From Ostreococcus lucimarinus CCE9901 (taxonomy: Eukaryota > Chlorophyta > Mamiellophyceae > Mamiellales > Bathycoccaceae): 64,000 bases of DNA. Under the pieces are notes generated by a model. It ran no database searches and had not been told where the DNA came from. It saw nothing but the letters and a program-made list of their open reading frames with translations. A program made the position numbers and the translations under genes. The stretch lies in NCBI RefSeq assembly GCF_000092065.1, contig NC_009362.1, positions 502,501-566,500 on the forward strand. Direction: 5' to 3'. Positions 8,995-17,671 of this stretch are shown here, piece by piece; within the stretch, counting starts at the first letter, position 1, and every line of letters starts with the position of its first letter.

Positions 8995-11900
8995 ATGCGC
9001 GACGGCGAAGACGCGTCGCGCGCGCGCTCCGGACGACCGTGCGCGCTGTGCTCGACGACGAAGCGAAACCCGCGACCGAAAAAGGTTTTGAAGAAGTGCT
9101 ACGACGCCCTCGACGCGGACGTCGTCCTCGGACCGCTGCTGCTCGACGATCGCGGCGGCGCGCGCGGACCGGTGTACTGTCACCAGGCGTGCGCGCTGTG
9201 GTGCCCGGAGGTGTACTTCGACGCGAGGACGGAAAAGCTGCGAAAGCTGGCGGAGGCGCTGCGGCGCGCGCGAAGGATACCGTGCGCGCGGTGCAAGGGG
9301 AAGGGCGCGGCGATCGGATGCGCGGTGGAGGCGTGTCCGAGGAGCTATCACTTTGCGTGCGCGCACGCGGACGGATGCGCGTTCGTGCAGGGGGAGTTTA
9401 TGCTGGCGTGTCCGAGACACGCGAGAAGGATGGCGAGCGAGCGGGCGGACGCGCGATGGCAAGACGCGGGAGTGGAGGACGCGATGGAGGAGGGGCAGGG
9501 AAAGGGCGCGGGGTCGGGAGACGGCGATGGATCGAACGATAGGGGGGTGAGCGGCGCGAGAGATGGGTCGAATGGGGCGACGGCGCCGGTGGAGGCGCCG
9601 CCGCTCGCGGCGCCGGGAGCGACGCCCATTTTGAATAGGATTCGCGCCACCGCGGAGATTAGTAGAGGTAGGAAACAGAAGAAGAGGAAGCGAGTGAAGT
9701 TGGCGGACGATAAGTTTATGAACACGCGCGAAGGAGCGATTTATCGCGCCGTGATGGAGGCGGGGGTGCGTTTGAACGCGGAGAAGGAGAAGAGCACCGG
9801 CGCCATCGCAGACGACGACGAAGCCTTCAGGCTTCGCGAGTCGAGACGATTGGACAAGGACAAGGAATTGATTCCACGAGTCGTCATCGGTGGTGGTCTT
9901 GGTACGTCGACGTACTCCGCCGGCTGGGAGTCTCTCGCAGGCATGGAGGAGCACGTCAAGACGCTCAAGGAGTTGACGCTCCTGCCGCTCGCGTACCCGG
10001 AGATGTTTGAAAGTCTCGGCGCGGGCGCCGCGCGTGGCGTGCTTTTGCACGGACCTCCAGGAACGGGAAAAACAGCCGCTGTGCGTGCGATGCTCGGCGC
10101 CGCGGCGAGAGGACCGAGACCGATTAGCTTTTTTAGCCGGCTCGGCGCGGATTGTTTGGGCAAGTACAGCGGCGAAGCCGAGCGCAAGCTCCGGTTGTTG
10201 TTTGAAGAGGCCGAAAAGCGCCAGCCGAGCATCATATTTTTCGACGAAATCGATGGTTTGGCACCCGCGCGTCGAGGTGGTGGCGGCTCGGGCGCGCAGG
10301 ATGAGATTCACTCCTCAGTCGTCGCCACTTTGCTCGCGCTCATGGATGGTTTGTCTGGTCGAGGGTCTGTTGTTGTTGTCGCATCGACGAATCGTCCCGA
10401 CGCCGTCGATCCCGCTCTGCGCCGACCTGGGAGATTCGATCGCGAGCTATTTTTTGGTCTTCCAGACGCTGAAGCGCGTGCGGACATATTAGCCGTGCAC
10501 ACGCGCGCCTGGACGCCTCGGCCGAGTCGCGAGACGCTCGAAGCAGTCGCGAGCCGCACGGAGGGTTGTGCCGGTGCTGACTTGCGCGCGGTCGCGAACG
10601 CGGCGTTGATGAGTGCGCTCAAGCGTACGTGTCCATCACTTCTTAGCGGAGATCCAACGCGCGATTCTTTGGCGGTCGAGCTCGAAGCGCGACTGCCGCC
10701 GCCAGAGAGCTCGAAGACGGCTTTGGAGGAGGCTCGCGTGGCGCACGAATCAGGACACGCCGGCGCTTTTTTGGCGCTCAAGCAATTCGACGCGCTCGCG
10801 ATGCGAGTCAAAGTATACTGGCCCTTAGAAGACGCTCATCACGAGGCCACGATTGTCGGCTACGACCGGAATACGGTCAGTCACCGATTGCGATACGACG
10901 ACTCAAACTTGTTCAACGGCGAGGACGTTTGGATGCAACTCTTCCGGCCGAACGTCGGTCTCGAAGTGGTACCGAGCGATTTAGAAAAACATCCGGTAAA
11001 AGCAACGGTACGCACGCGGGTCCGCGAGTCGTTGGAGGACGCGAACGACTTACTCGAGAAGTATCGCAACAGTCGTCGAGACGGCGTTTCTGTGTCTTCG
11101 CGAGACTGGACGCACGCTTTATCCACCACGTCTAACGCGTGTTCGGCGAGAAGCGCCGCTGCGGCGCTCGTGCCGCGCGGGAAACCGCTCGAAAGCTTTT
11201 TAGTCCCTATCCTTGGTGGCTCGGTTCGAAAAGTGATGAGCGAATGCTTCAAGCGCGGCGCACCGATGACGCCCAAGTGTCTCTCCGCGGCGAGCGCGTG
11301 CGCCGACGCCGACGTCGCCGACACAGTCGTCGAAGACGCTCTCATCGCCGCTGGTGCGTTTGAACGCGGTTCAGCTTCAATCGAAGACAGAGATATCGTG
11401 CCTTTGACTCATCCGTCGGCATCCGGGGACGATAATTCCGTTCGAAGCGGATGTCGACTCTTGCTCGCGGGCGAAAGCGACTGCGGCCAGCGGGAAATCG
11501 TAGACGTCGTGCTGAACTCTTTGAGCGGAACTTCAACGCACTTGATCAATCTTGCATCGCTGATATCGCATGGAGATGGCGACGCCGTGCGCGGTGTGGC
11601 GGCTGCCTTACTCGAGCCTCTAAGGCAAGCGACGCGAACGAAAACGACGCTCGTGATGCCAGACTTGGACTTGTGGGCGCTAGCGGCTTCCACCGATGGC
11701 TCCGGCGACGTCATCGGCGTCACGACGACCGCGCTTTGGGATCTCGTGCAGAGCACTATTGCAGATTGCTACGCAGCACCCAGCGCGGGCGATGGTGGCC
11801 TGTACGTCGTGTCGTTCGTCAACTTGCCCACAGAGACGCTTCCTGAAGCCGTACTCCACTTTTTCGAGTGCGACGGCGCGGCGATGGATGTCGAACCTCA

Positions 11901-12756
11901 GTTCTCCGAAGACCGCGTCAAAGAGTGTGTTGAGCGCGCGGTGTACGAGATCGCCACCGTCGACGTCGCGTCTGCATACGCCGAAGCGCGGCATCACGCA
12001 TACGCGAAGAGGATTGCCTCGCGGCGCGCGCCGAAGACGCCGTCCCCCGCCGTCGTCGCGGACGAGGAAACGGCGAACGAAGCCGCGTGCGAGGCGCTTC
12101 GAATCCGTGTCAGACGCGCACGTGCCATCGTTCGCGCGGCAATCGCAAAGTGTGTCAAAGAGCTTCTGAAAACGCACCGATTCGATCGATTTTTCAACCG
12201 CTCCGAGCAGGCTGGAAAACTCATTCAACTGGCGTTGGATCGTAAAATAGGCAATCCGAATCGGTTCGTGAAAGATCTTCGCGCGTGCGCCAGAGCTTTG
12301 AAGCCTCGACGCGTGACGCACGCCAACATACACAAACCGATCGCGTCGTTGGGATTCAGCGCGGTGGACACCCTCGAAAGTTGGTTCCATCTCGGCGTCG
12401 CCAAGCTCTACGACGAGTACGTCGCGACGGACGCCGAATACGACGAAGCCTTGGCGTCGCTCGCCAAAGTCTCCGGCTTTTCCTCGTCGACGACGCGCGC
12501 CGCGAGACCCGAGGTGAGCGCACTGTCGACAATTCGTCCCCCGACGCCGTCCTCGGACGTCGTCGCGCCGCCCCGTCTCCCTCCGCGTCCGCTCGACGTC
12601 GTCGTCGACGACGTTCGCGCCGCCCTCGCGCGCGCGCTCCCCGCCTCATCCGCCGACGTCTCCCTCACCCTTCCCGCGCTGCGTCGCGCCGTGGACGCCA
12701 CCAGACTCGACGCGCGCGCCCTCGAGCGCGTCTGCGTCGCCGTGAATCCGCGGTGA
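8995..12756 (+). CDS. ATAD2/Yta7-like AAA ATPase with extended PHD and Tudor-like domains
   Basis: The 1253-residue protein begins with an extended PHD (Cys/His zinc-binding) module at residues about 14-140, with CALC, CHQACALWC, CARC and YHFACAH. An AAA domain follows, with Walker A GPPGTGKT near residue 352, Walker B FFDEIDG near 415 and an arginine-finger region RRPGRFDRE near 480. The sequence is of the ATAD2/Yta7 type. Residues about 600-655 (RVKVYWPLEDAHHEATIVGY) resemble Tudor domains found in plant chromatin proteins. A second AAA module near 815-1000 has lost its Walker A (LLAGESDCGQ), as in ATAD2. A bromodomain is not seen. It is probably a nuclear chromatin or histone-handling ATPase; plants have ePHD-AAA relatives. 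The ATG at 8995 directly precedes the zinc module. Confidence 0.88.
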   Translation: MRDGEDASRARSGRPCALCSTTKRNPRPKKVLKKCYDALDADVVLGPLLLDDRGGARGPVYCHQACALWCPEVYFDARTEKLRKLAEALRRARRIPCARCKGKGAAIGCAVEACPRSYHFACAHADGCAFVQGEFMLACPRHARRMASERADARWQDAGVEDAMEEGQGKGAGSGDGDGSNDRGVSGARDGSNGATAPVEAPPLAAPGATPILNRIRATAEISRGRKQKKRKRVKLADDKFMNTREGAIYRAVMEAGVRLNAEKEKSTGAIADDDEAFRLRESRRLDKDKELIPRVVIGGGLGTSTYSAGWESLAGMEEHVKTLKELTLLPLAYPEMFESLGAGAARGVLLHGPPGTGKTAAVRAMLGAAARGPRPISFFSRLGADCLGKYSGEAERKLRLLFEEAEKRQPSIIFFDEIDGLAPARRGGGGSGAQDEIHSSVVATLLALMDGLSGRGSVVVVASTNRPDAVDPALRRPGRFDRELFFGLPDAEARADILAVHTRAWTPRPSRETLEAVASRTEGCAGADLRAVANAALMSALKRTCPSLLSGDPTRDSLAVELEARLPPPESSKTALEEARVAHESGHAGAFLALKQFDALAMRVKVYWPLEDAHHEATIVGYDRNTVSHRLRYDDSNLFNGEDVWMQLFRPNVGLEVVPSDLEKHPVKATVRTRVRESLEDANDLLEKYRNSRRDGVSVSSRDWTHALSTTSNACSARSAAAALVPRGKPLESFLVPILGGSVRKVMSECFKRGAPMTPKCLSAASACADADVADTVVEDALIAAGAFERGSASIEDRDIVPLTHPSASGDDNSVRSGCRLLLAGESDCGQREIVDVVLNSLSGTSTHLINLASLISHGDGDAVRGVAAALLEPLRQATRTKTTLVMPDLDLWALAASTDGSGDVIGVTTTALWDLVQSTIADCYAAPSAGDGGLYVVSFVNLPTETLPEAVLHFFECDGAAMDVEPQFSEDRVKECVERAVYEIATVDVASAYAEARHHAYAKRIASRRAPKTPSPAVVADEETANEAACEALRIRVRRARAIVRAAIAKCVKELLKTHRFDRFFNRSEQAGKLIQLALDRKIGNPNRFVKDLRACARALKPRRVTHANIHKPIASLGFSAVDTLESWFHLGVAKLYDEYVATDAEYDEALASLAKVSGFSSSTTRAARPEVSALSTIRPPTPSSDVVAPPRLPPRPLDVVVDDVRAALARALPASSADVSLTLPALRRAVDATRLDARALERVCVAVNPR

Positions 12757-12884
12757 ACCGTCCGAGCGCGCCGCGTCGTCGCGAGCGCGAATGTAAGATG
12801 TCAACCAACCGACTGACCGACCGACCGACCGTGCTCCGACCGTCCGCACACCTCCGCGCGTCGGCGCGTCGCGTCGCGCGCGCC

Positions 12885-13547
12885 ATGGGCGCGTCCCTCG
12901 CCGCGTGCGCGTCCCCCTCGCGCGTCGACGGCGTCGCCGTCACCGACGTCGACGTCGCCGTGCTCGACCTCAAGCGCGCCGAGCGCCGACTCGACGCCCA
13001 CCTGCGCCGCGTCGACGCCGACATCGCGCGCGACGTCGCGCGCGCGCGCGCGCACGCGTCCTCCCCGAGCGTCGCGCGCGCGCACCTGCGCGCGAAGCGC
13101 GCGCGCGAGGCGGTGCGCGCGCGATTGAGCGCGCTGACGCTGACGGTCGCGACGGCGCTGATGGAGATCGACGCCGCGCAGGCGAGCGCGGAGACCGCGC
13201 GGGCGCTCAAGAGCGGCGCGGACGCGATGCGCGACGTCATCGCGGCGTGCGGTGACGTCGAGGCGGCGATGGAGGACGCGGAACGCGCGAGGGCGTGGGC
13301 GGCGGCGGCGAGCGCGGACGCGCCGACCGGGACGCGGGACGAGGACGTCGCGGACGAGTACGAGGCGATGGTGCGCGAGATGAACGCGGAGGCGAACGAG
13401 GCGCGCGCTATGGTCGAGGATGCGTTAGAGTTACCGTCGGTGCCGACGCGCGCGAGCGCAGACGCGCGAGGCGAGATGGGGACGGACGAGGCGAGCGCGG
13501 CGACGCGCGCGGCGTCGAGGCGGCGCGAACGCGCGGCGGCAGAGTGA
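12885..13547 (+). CDS. VPS20: ESCRT-III subunit VPS20/CHMP6
   Basis: The 220-residue protein starts Met-Gly, as expected for the N-myristoylated VPS20/CHMP6 that starts ESCRT-III assembly on endosomes. The helical core begins VTDVDVAVLDLKRAERRL, matching the Snf7-family consensus, and continues as a long charged alpha-helical hairpin to about residue 115. The acidic second half and the length fit the family. The ATG at 12885 is chosen over an in-frame ATG at 12798 because only it places Gly at position 2. It ends 10 bp before the next gene, which is on the same strand. Confidence 0.85.
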   Translation: MGASLAACASPSRVDGVAVTDVDVAVLDLKRAERRLDAHLRRVDADIARDVARARAHASSPSVARAHLRAKRAREAVRARLSALTLTVATALMEIDAAQASAETARALKSGADAMRDVIAACGDVEAAMEDAERARAWAAAASADAPTGTRDEDVADEYEAMVREMNAEANEARAMVEDALELPSVPTRASADARGEMGTDEASAATRAASRRRERAAAE

Positions 13548-13557
13548 CGCGCGCGAG

Positions 13558-14718
13558 ATGTCGCGCGAGGTCGCGAGAAGCGCGCGGACGGTCGCGCGCG
13601 TTTCGAGGCGTCGCGCGGGAGGCGCGCGGGCGACGCGCGACGCGAGGCGCGGGAATCGTCGTCGGGAACGGGACGCCGTCGCGGGATCCTTTTTCGGACG
13701 CGACGACGCCGAGCAGTGGCTCGCGGCGGGCGACGGCGCGATCGATGATTCGACGTCGACGTCGGCGACGTCCATCGATGCGTCGCTCGCCGAGCTCACC
13801 AAGCGCCGCCGCGGGTTGACGCTGTTCGAACGAGAGATGGATAAAGAGGACGAGGACGACGTAGACTTGCTGGCGTGCGCGTGCTACGTCGCCGCGCACG
13901 CGAATCCAGACATCGACGTCGAAGACGTGCGACGGGAAATCGACGCGTGCGCCGCGCTCGTGCGACGTCGATTGGACGCCGACGTCGACGCGCGGTTCCC
14001 GTTGCGCACGATCAAAACGATTTCCCGGGCGTGGTCCACGGATTTAGGCTTCAAGGGCAACGTAGAGAATTATTACGAGGTGGAAAACTCGTGCGTCGAC
14101 GACGTGCTGAGGCGAAAAGTTGGGATTCCCATCACGCTGTGTTTGATGTACATGGAAATCGCCAAGCGCGTCGGCGTCGACATGGTCGACGTCGGGATTC
14201 CCGGACACTTGCTGTGTCGACCGCTGGCTGAAGGCATGGAGGTGCTCGTGGATCCGTTCAACCAAGGCGACGTCTTATTCATCGAAGAAGTCGAGGATAT
14301 TTTGAGCAAAAATTCCTTGTTCGGAGAAGGCGGCAAAGTGCAGATCGAGCGCTCGTTTCTCCAAGAGACAAAGATACGTAAAAAGGCGTTTCTGACGAGG
14401 ATGCTGGTGAATCTCAAGTCGATTTACTTCGCTCGCGAAGATTACGAGCGCGCGCTGCAGATCACCGAGTACATGATGGCGTGTAACCCGTACGAGTCGC
14501 TGCGAACACCCCTCGTGCGCACGATGGGGGTTCTATATTTCAAAACCGAGCGTTGGATGGACGCCCTGGAGACGTTTACGTCGCTGAGCGACGCCGACGT
14601 CGACGACGAGATCGACGCGTACGTCGAGCACATTCGTCGCGTTTTAGCGCTCGAGAAGGACGTCGTCGCGGACGAACAAAACGACGACGACGACGACGAC
14701 GGCGAAGCGCGCGCGTAG
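13558..14718 (+). CDS. SirB1/transglutaminase-like and TPR protein, probably plastid-targeted
   Basis: The 386-residue protein has a basic N-terminal 45 residues that look like a transit peptide. A SirB1 (UPF0162) domain covers residues about 85-270, with the family signatures VDDVLRRKVGIPITLCLMY and VDVGIPGHLLCR. Two TPR-like helix pairs follow at about 280-350, and the tail is acidic. Bacterial members are transglutaminase-like proteins of unclear activity; plant homologues are chloroplast proteins. No catalytic role can be assigned. The ATG lies 10 bp after the VPS20 stop, showing how tightly genes are packed here. Confidence 0.82.
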   Translation: MSREVARSARTVARVSRRRAGGARATRDARRGNRRRERDAVAGSFFGRDDAEQWLAAGDGAIDDSTSTSATSIDASLAELTKRRRGLTLFEREMDKEDEDDVDLLACACYVAAHANPDIDVEDVRREIDACAALVRRRLDADVDARFPLRTIKTISRAWSTDLGFKGNVENYYEVENSCVDDVLRRKVGIPITLCLMYMEIAKRVGVDMVDVGIPGHLLCRPLAEGMEVLVDPFNQGDVLFIEEVEDILSKNSLFGEGGKVQIERSFLQETKIRKKAFLTRMLVNLKSIYFAREDYERALQITEYMMACNPYESLRTPLVRTMGVLYFKTERWMDALETFTSLSDADVDDEIDAYVEHIRRVLALEKDVVADEQNDDDDDDGEARA

Positions 14719-14778
14719 CGATAGCGATAGATACTAGTAGCGATGATACATTTCTCGAAACGCGCGCGCCCTTCGTCG

Positions 14779-15279
14779 TCAACACCGCCTCGCCTTGCGC
14801 GCGTTCAACTTTTTATTCTTCTTCTTCTTCTTCCGCGCCGCCGTCCCGATTCGCGGTTCTCGCCCCTCCCCCTCCCGTTCGCCCCCCCCTTTCGCTCTCG
14901 TCTCCAGCGCGACGTCGCTCGCGCCGTCGAACGCCAACTTCCCGATCAACCCTCCGCTCGTGCTCGCCACCGCCGCCGCGCTCGACGCCGCGCGCGTCGC
15001 CTCCCTGTACGCCTCCGCGTCGATCGTCGCCCGCCGCGCCGTCTCCCGCGCCGGCATCACCCCCACCACCGTCGGCGTCCCCCCCGCGTCGCTCGCGCGC
15101 GCCCCTTCGCGTCCCTCCGCGGCGTCCCGCGCCGCCAGCCGCTCGAGCGCCGCCTCGACGAACGCCGCCTTCCGTCGATGCGCCTCCGTGCGCGCGCGCT
15201 TCTTCAGCGCCGCGACGCGCGCGTTGTGCGCGTACTTTTTCGTCAGTCCCTTGGTGCGCGTGCCCTTGGGGCACACCAT
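14779..15279 (-). CDS. Small basic protein, probably nucleolar, unknown function
   Basis: The 166-residue frame begins MVCPKGTRTKGLTKKY, continues as a charged helix to about residue 60, and ends with a lysine-rich RKKKKKNKKLNARKARR tail of the kind that sends proteins to the nucleolus. I do not recognise the family. A TATAAAA sits about 135 bp upstream of the start on the same strand, and the gene converges on the SirB1-like gene with a 60-bp gap. Both support a real gene. The middle of the protein is alanine-rich and weakly constrained. Confidence 0.6.
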   Translation of the reverse strand: MVCPKGTRTKGLTKKYAHNARVAALKKRARTEAHRRKAAFVEAALERLAARDAAEGREGARASDAGGTPTVVGVMPARETARRATIDAEAYREATRAASSAAAVASTSGGLIGKLAFDGASDVALETRAKGGGEREGEGREPRIGTAARKKKKKNKKLNARKARRC

Positions 15280-15410
15280 CGCGTCGCGCGTCGCCGCGTC
15301 GCCGCGACGAGTGCGGCCGTCGTCGTCGCGCGCGCGCCGACCCGTAACACCGACGACGACACCGCGCGACGCGCGACGCGGAGTCGCGTTCGTCTTTCGA
15401 CTTCCGTGAG

Positions 15411-15417
15411 TTTTATA
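15411..15417 (-). promoter_or_regulatory. TATA box for the small basic protein gene
   Basis: TATAAAA reads on the minus strand 132 bases before the ATG at 15279, in an otherwise CG-rich setting. Further upstream (about 15430-15480) a second AT-rich stretch has another TATAAAAAA word. Confidence 0.5.
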
Positions 15418-15721
15418 AGCAGTTGGTTTGCGTTGTCGATTTTTTTATACGTAAATTCGTCATTAAACGCGTCCGTACGCGACAGAGGTCGCGGATGCGG
15501 TCGAACTGTGGTGTCTTTCATGTTGCCCCTTTCATGGGTCGTCGCACGCATATCGCGCGCGAAATCGCCCATCATCTTTTACCGCGCGGTCGGTCGGTCG
15601 GTCGTCGCGACGCGGCGCGCGCGCGTCTGGTGGTGGTTTAAACTAACCGACGCGCGCGATGGCGACGGTGGCGCCGTCGACGCGAGGCGCGCCGGACGCG
15701 GTGACGTGCGAAGTGATGTGC

Positions 15722-15780
15722 GCGGCGACGCGACGCGACGCGACGCGACGCGCGACGCGACGAGGGACGCGACGCGACGA
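15722..15780. repeat. CGACG/GCGAC pentamer repeat tract
   Basis: The motif GCGAC is repeated almost without break, with small interruptions. It lies in the putative leader or first exon of the FAPKI-motif gene. Confidence 0.6.
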
Positions 15781-15793
15781 AGGATGCGACGCG

Positions 15794-16909
15794 ATGCGAT
15801 CGACGCGATGGTGCGTGGATGCGCAACCACGCTGACGAGCGATGACGCGATCTCGCGCGCGCAGGAGGGAGAAGTTACGCGTGCGATCGATGTGGCTCGA
15901 GCGGGAGTCGGGAGGGGGGGCGAGCGGCGCGAGCGGCGGCGGCGCGGCGGCGAAGACGGCGGCGGCGGCGCCGCGCGAGACGGCGAGTTCGCGAGCGGCG
16001 GCGAAGGCGGCGACGGAGAAACGCGAGAAGGCGGCGGAGACGCCGGTGCGAGCGGTGAAAACGATGAGCGCGGATGCGATCGCGAAGGCGTCGGACAGGC
16101 TGTATCGCGGAGAGAGCGGCGTCGCGAAATCTGTGAAAACGACGACGGCGGAGGCGGAGACGTCGTTCGCGCCGAAGATTAGCGAGGCGAGTCGACGATT
16201 GGCGAAGAAATATCGGGAAAAACAACGAACGAACGACGCGAAACCGGCGGCGAGCGATCGCGCGTCGACGTTGCCGACGCGCGAGCGCGAGGAATTGAAG
16301 GAATTGGAATCGTGCACGTTTGCGCCGAACATTTCGAGACGGTCTCGAGAAATCTCGGCGTCTTTGTACAAGAAAAAGTCTGGATCTTTCGTCGAACGTT
16401 CGCGCGTGTGGGCGCAACGTAAAGAAGCGATTCTCGAGGCCGAGCGCGAGGCGAAAGTCGAGGATGATTTGCGCGATTGTACGTTCGCGCCAAAGATTAG
16501 CGCCCCGGGGCAGACGTCGCGAGAGCGTCGTTCGACGACGATTCTAGTAGACGATCCGGAGAGCTCCACCGCATCTCCAGCGCCGGCGACGCCGTCGTCG
16601 AGCGGAGTGATGCCGAAAGGTTTGGAGTCGTTCCTGGCGCGACAACAAAGTGCGCGAAAACAGCGGGAGGAAAAGAACGCGCTTGCCAATCGCCTCGACG
16701 GCTCGACGTGGAAACACGAGACGACGACGAGCGAACCTTTCACGTTCGCCACCGCGTCCAAGGCGCGGCATCAAAGACCTCGCGACGTCAAGGAGGACGT
16801 CAAGGTTGAAGCAAATGCGGCGACGCCGACGCAGCGCCGCCCGCCGAAATCGCCGGCGTACGTCGCCGCGCGCGAGCGACTTCGCGGCGTCCATCTGCGC
16901 GACGCTTAG
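15794..16909 (+). CDS. FAPKI-motif protein, unknown function, one 5' intron
   Basis: After removal of a 54-nt intron (15811-15864) the frame gives about 353 residues. The protein carries three spaced copies of a motif: TSFAPKISEASRRLAKKYRE, CTFAPNISRRSREISASLY and CTFAPKISAPG. Repeats of this FxPxI type are frequent in proteins of ciliates, kinetoplastids and flagellate algae, often linked to cilia or basal bodies, but no biochemical function is known. Between repeats the chain is charged and helical; the N-terminal part is alanine-rich and the C-terminus is basic and disordered. The start is uncertain. An ATG at 15794 needs the intron; 15659 is an in-frame alternative upstream, and 15842 would start inside the intron without splicing. 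Confidence 0.6.
15811..15864 (+). other. Predicted intron in the FAPKI-motif gene
   Basis: It starts GTGCGTGG, has CTGAC at 15832-15836 and ends CGCAG, matching the other introns of this window. Splicing joins TG and G into a Trp codon and keeps the conserved frame. Confidence 0.6.
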
Positions 16910-17005
16910 CTCGACGACGCTTAGCGCTTAGCGCGCTCCGTTAGAATGGTTGTATTACAAAGCGAGCAAACGCGGGTCATGGGTGTCGGCGGGAACCGAC
17001 CCCGC

Positions 17006-17011
17006 AAAAAA
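17006..17011 (-). terminator. RNA polymerase III terminator of the tRNA-Pro gene
   Basis: Six consecutive T residues on the minus strand begin 12 nt beyond the tRNA 3' end, as expected for Pol III termination. Confidence 0.8.
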
Positions 17012-17058
17012 TTGGATTCTGAGGGGGATGCCGCGAATCGAACGCGGGGCCTCTCCCA

Positions 17059-17092
17059 AGTTCAAGCAAGCGCTATTCAGCGCTGGGTATTA
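17059..17092 (-). other. Canonical anticodon-loop intron of tRNA-Pro
   Basis: A 34-nt insert between positions 37 and 38, containing a GGGTAATACCC hairpin and an AGCGCT inverted repeat. Confidence 0.8.
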
Positions 17093-17106
17093 CCCGAAGG
17101 GAGAAT

Positions 17107-17197
17107 CTATTGATCAACGAACGAGAGCGTACAGTCAGTACATAGGACTTTTCAAGGTGTGGGTATGCGCGAGGTCACGTCGGCGTGAAAGACTCAC
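17107..17197 (-). other. D-arm intron of tRNA-Pro with spliceosomal-type signals
   Basis: This 91-nt insert begins GTGAGTC, carries TACTGACTG and ends CAATAG. The exon edges TATG and ATTCTCC rejoin to the exact plant tRNA-Pro sequence. I could not build a good bulge-helix-bulge at these junctions. Confidence 0.75.
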
Positions 17198-17357
17198 CAT
17201 ACCACTAGACCACATCCCCTTTACTAGGTGTTTAATCGCCAGAGTATGACGAACACTTAGCAGAATGACGATAAACTTGAAGAGGAGCGATCGCGTCGCC
17301 TCGGACACGACGAAGTTACGGGTTTTCGTCATCCACGTTACGTCGCCCCGCACGTAA

Positions 17358-17657
17358 TCAATCGCCGTCGCGCCGATCGAACGTCTCGTCGTCCATCGTC
17401 AGCGCGAGCGCGCACAGCAAGACGACGTTCATGCCCGCGAAGACGTCGAGGTACCAGTACCCCGTGAGCGCGCCCAAGCCGTCGATCGGGCTCGACGAGG
17501 CGAAGAAACCTTCGAGTGGGTTGCTGCCGTCGGGATAGCTCCACGGCGAGGCGCGCGCGACGCGAGGCGCGCGATGCGTCACCGGTGAGGGTCGCGACGG
17601 CGACTGTCGGAGACGGGGCGCGAGCGCGCCCGAAGGCGACGCGAGACGCGCGGACAT
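17358..17657 (-). CDS. Small plastid-type single-membrane-span protein
   Basis: The 99-residue protein has a basic, Ser/Pro/Ala-rich N-terminal 40 residues like a transit peptide. A conserved-looking Gly/Tyr/Trp region (GALTGYWYLD) follows, then one hydrophobic span at about residues 71-87 (AGMNVVLLCALALTM) and a short acidic tail. The size and layout resemble small thylakoid or envelope subunits, but I do not recognise the family. Its start lies only 14 bp after the KRI1 stop on the same strand, so it may share the KRI1 upstream region or use a promoter inside KRI1. Confidence 0.6.
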   Translation of the reverse strand: MSARLASPSGALAPRLRQSPSRPSPVTHRAPRVARASPWSYPDGSNPLEGFFASSSPIDGLGALTGYWYLDVFAGMNVVLLCALALTMDDETFDRRDGD

Positions 17658-17671
17658 GTGCGGTTCGACGG

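Larger units (their letters stand above)
15280..15793. other. Divergent intergenic region
   Basis: This gap holds the promoter of the small basic protein gene on one side and, on the other, the leader of the FAPKI-motif gene. Positions 15722-15780 consist of CGACG pentamer repeats. A 110-codon minus frame at 15243-15575 has some normal composition but overlaps the start of the basic protein gene; I do not call it. Confidence 0.5.
17023..17219 (-). tRNA. tRNA-Pro(CGG) interrupted by two introns
   Basis: Three exons (17198-17219, 17093-17106, 17023-17058) join into a 72-nt tRNA. The acceptor stem GGGGATG pairs perfectly with CATCCCC, and the D arm reads GTCTAGTGGTATGAT, as in plant tRNA-Pro. 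The anticodon stem CTCCC/GGGAG holds the loop TTCGGGT with anticodon CGG, and the T arm is CCGCG-TTCGATT-CGCGG. Promoter boxes A (in exon 1) and B (GGTTCGATTC-like) are intact. Intron 2 (17059-17092, 34 nt) sits one base after the anticodon, the usual place for tRNA endonuclease. Intron 1 (17107-17197, 91 nt) sits in the D arm and has spliceosomal features: GTGAGT, TACTGAC 27 nt before the end, and a terminal TAG. No CCA is encoded, as expected. Confidence 0.88.

Noticed and set aside
12797-12840. CTGAC upstream of VPS20 as an intron branch site
   Set aside because: No AG follows at a suitable distance; it belongs to a short GACC repeat.
15243-15575. 110-codon minus frame with some normal composition
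   Set aside because: It overlaps the start of the small basic protein gene and contains its TATA box, so it is more likely a leader sequence.
14743-16182. 479-codon plus frame across the 15-16 kb region
   Set aside because: Composition is Arg/Ser/Ala only, it crosses two other genes and has no family signature.
16972-17005. GCGGGTC...GACCCCGC stem beside the tRNA, considered as a second tRNA
   Set aside because: No anticodon arm or T-loop consensus could be built; it is a simple hairpin after the FAPKI-motif gene.
17023-17219. Reading the tRNA as tRNA-Glu(TTC) using CTTTCAC
   Set aside because: The flanking bases cannot form an anticodon stem, whereas the Pro(CGG) model pairs fully and matches plant tRNA-Pro.
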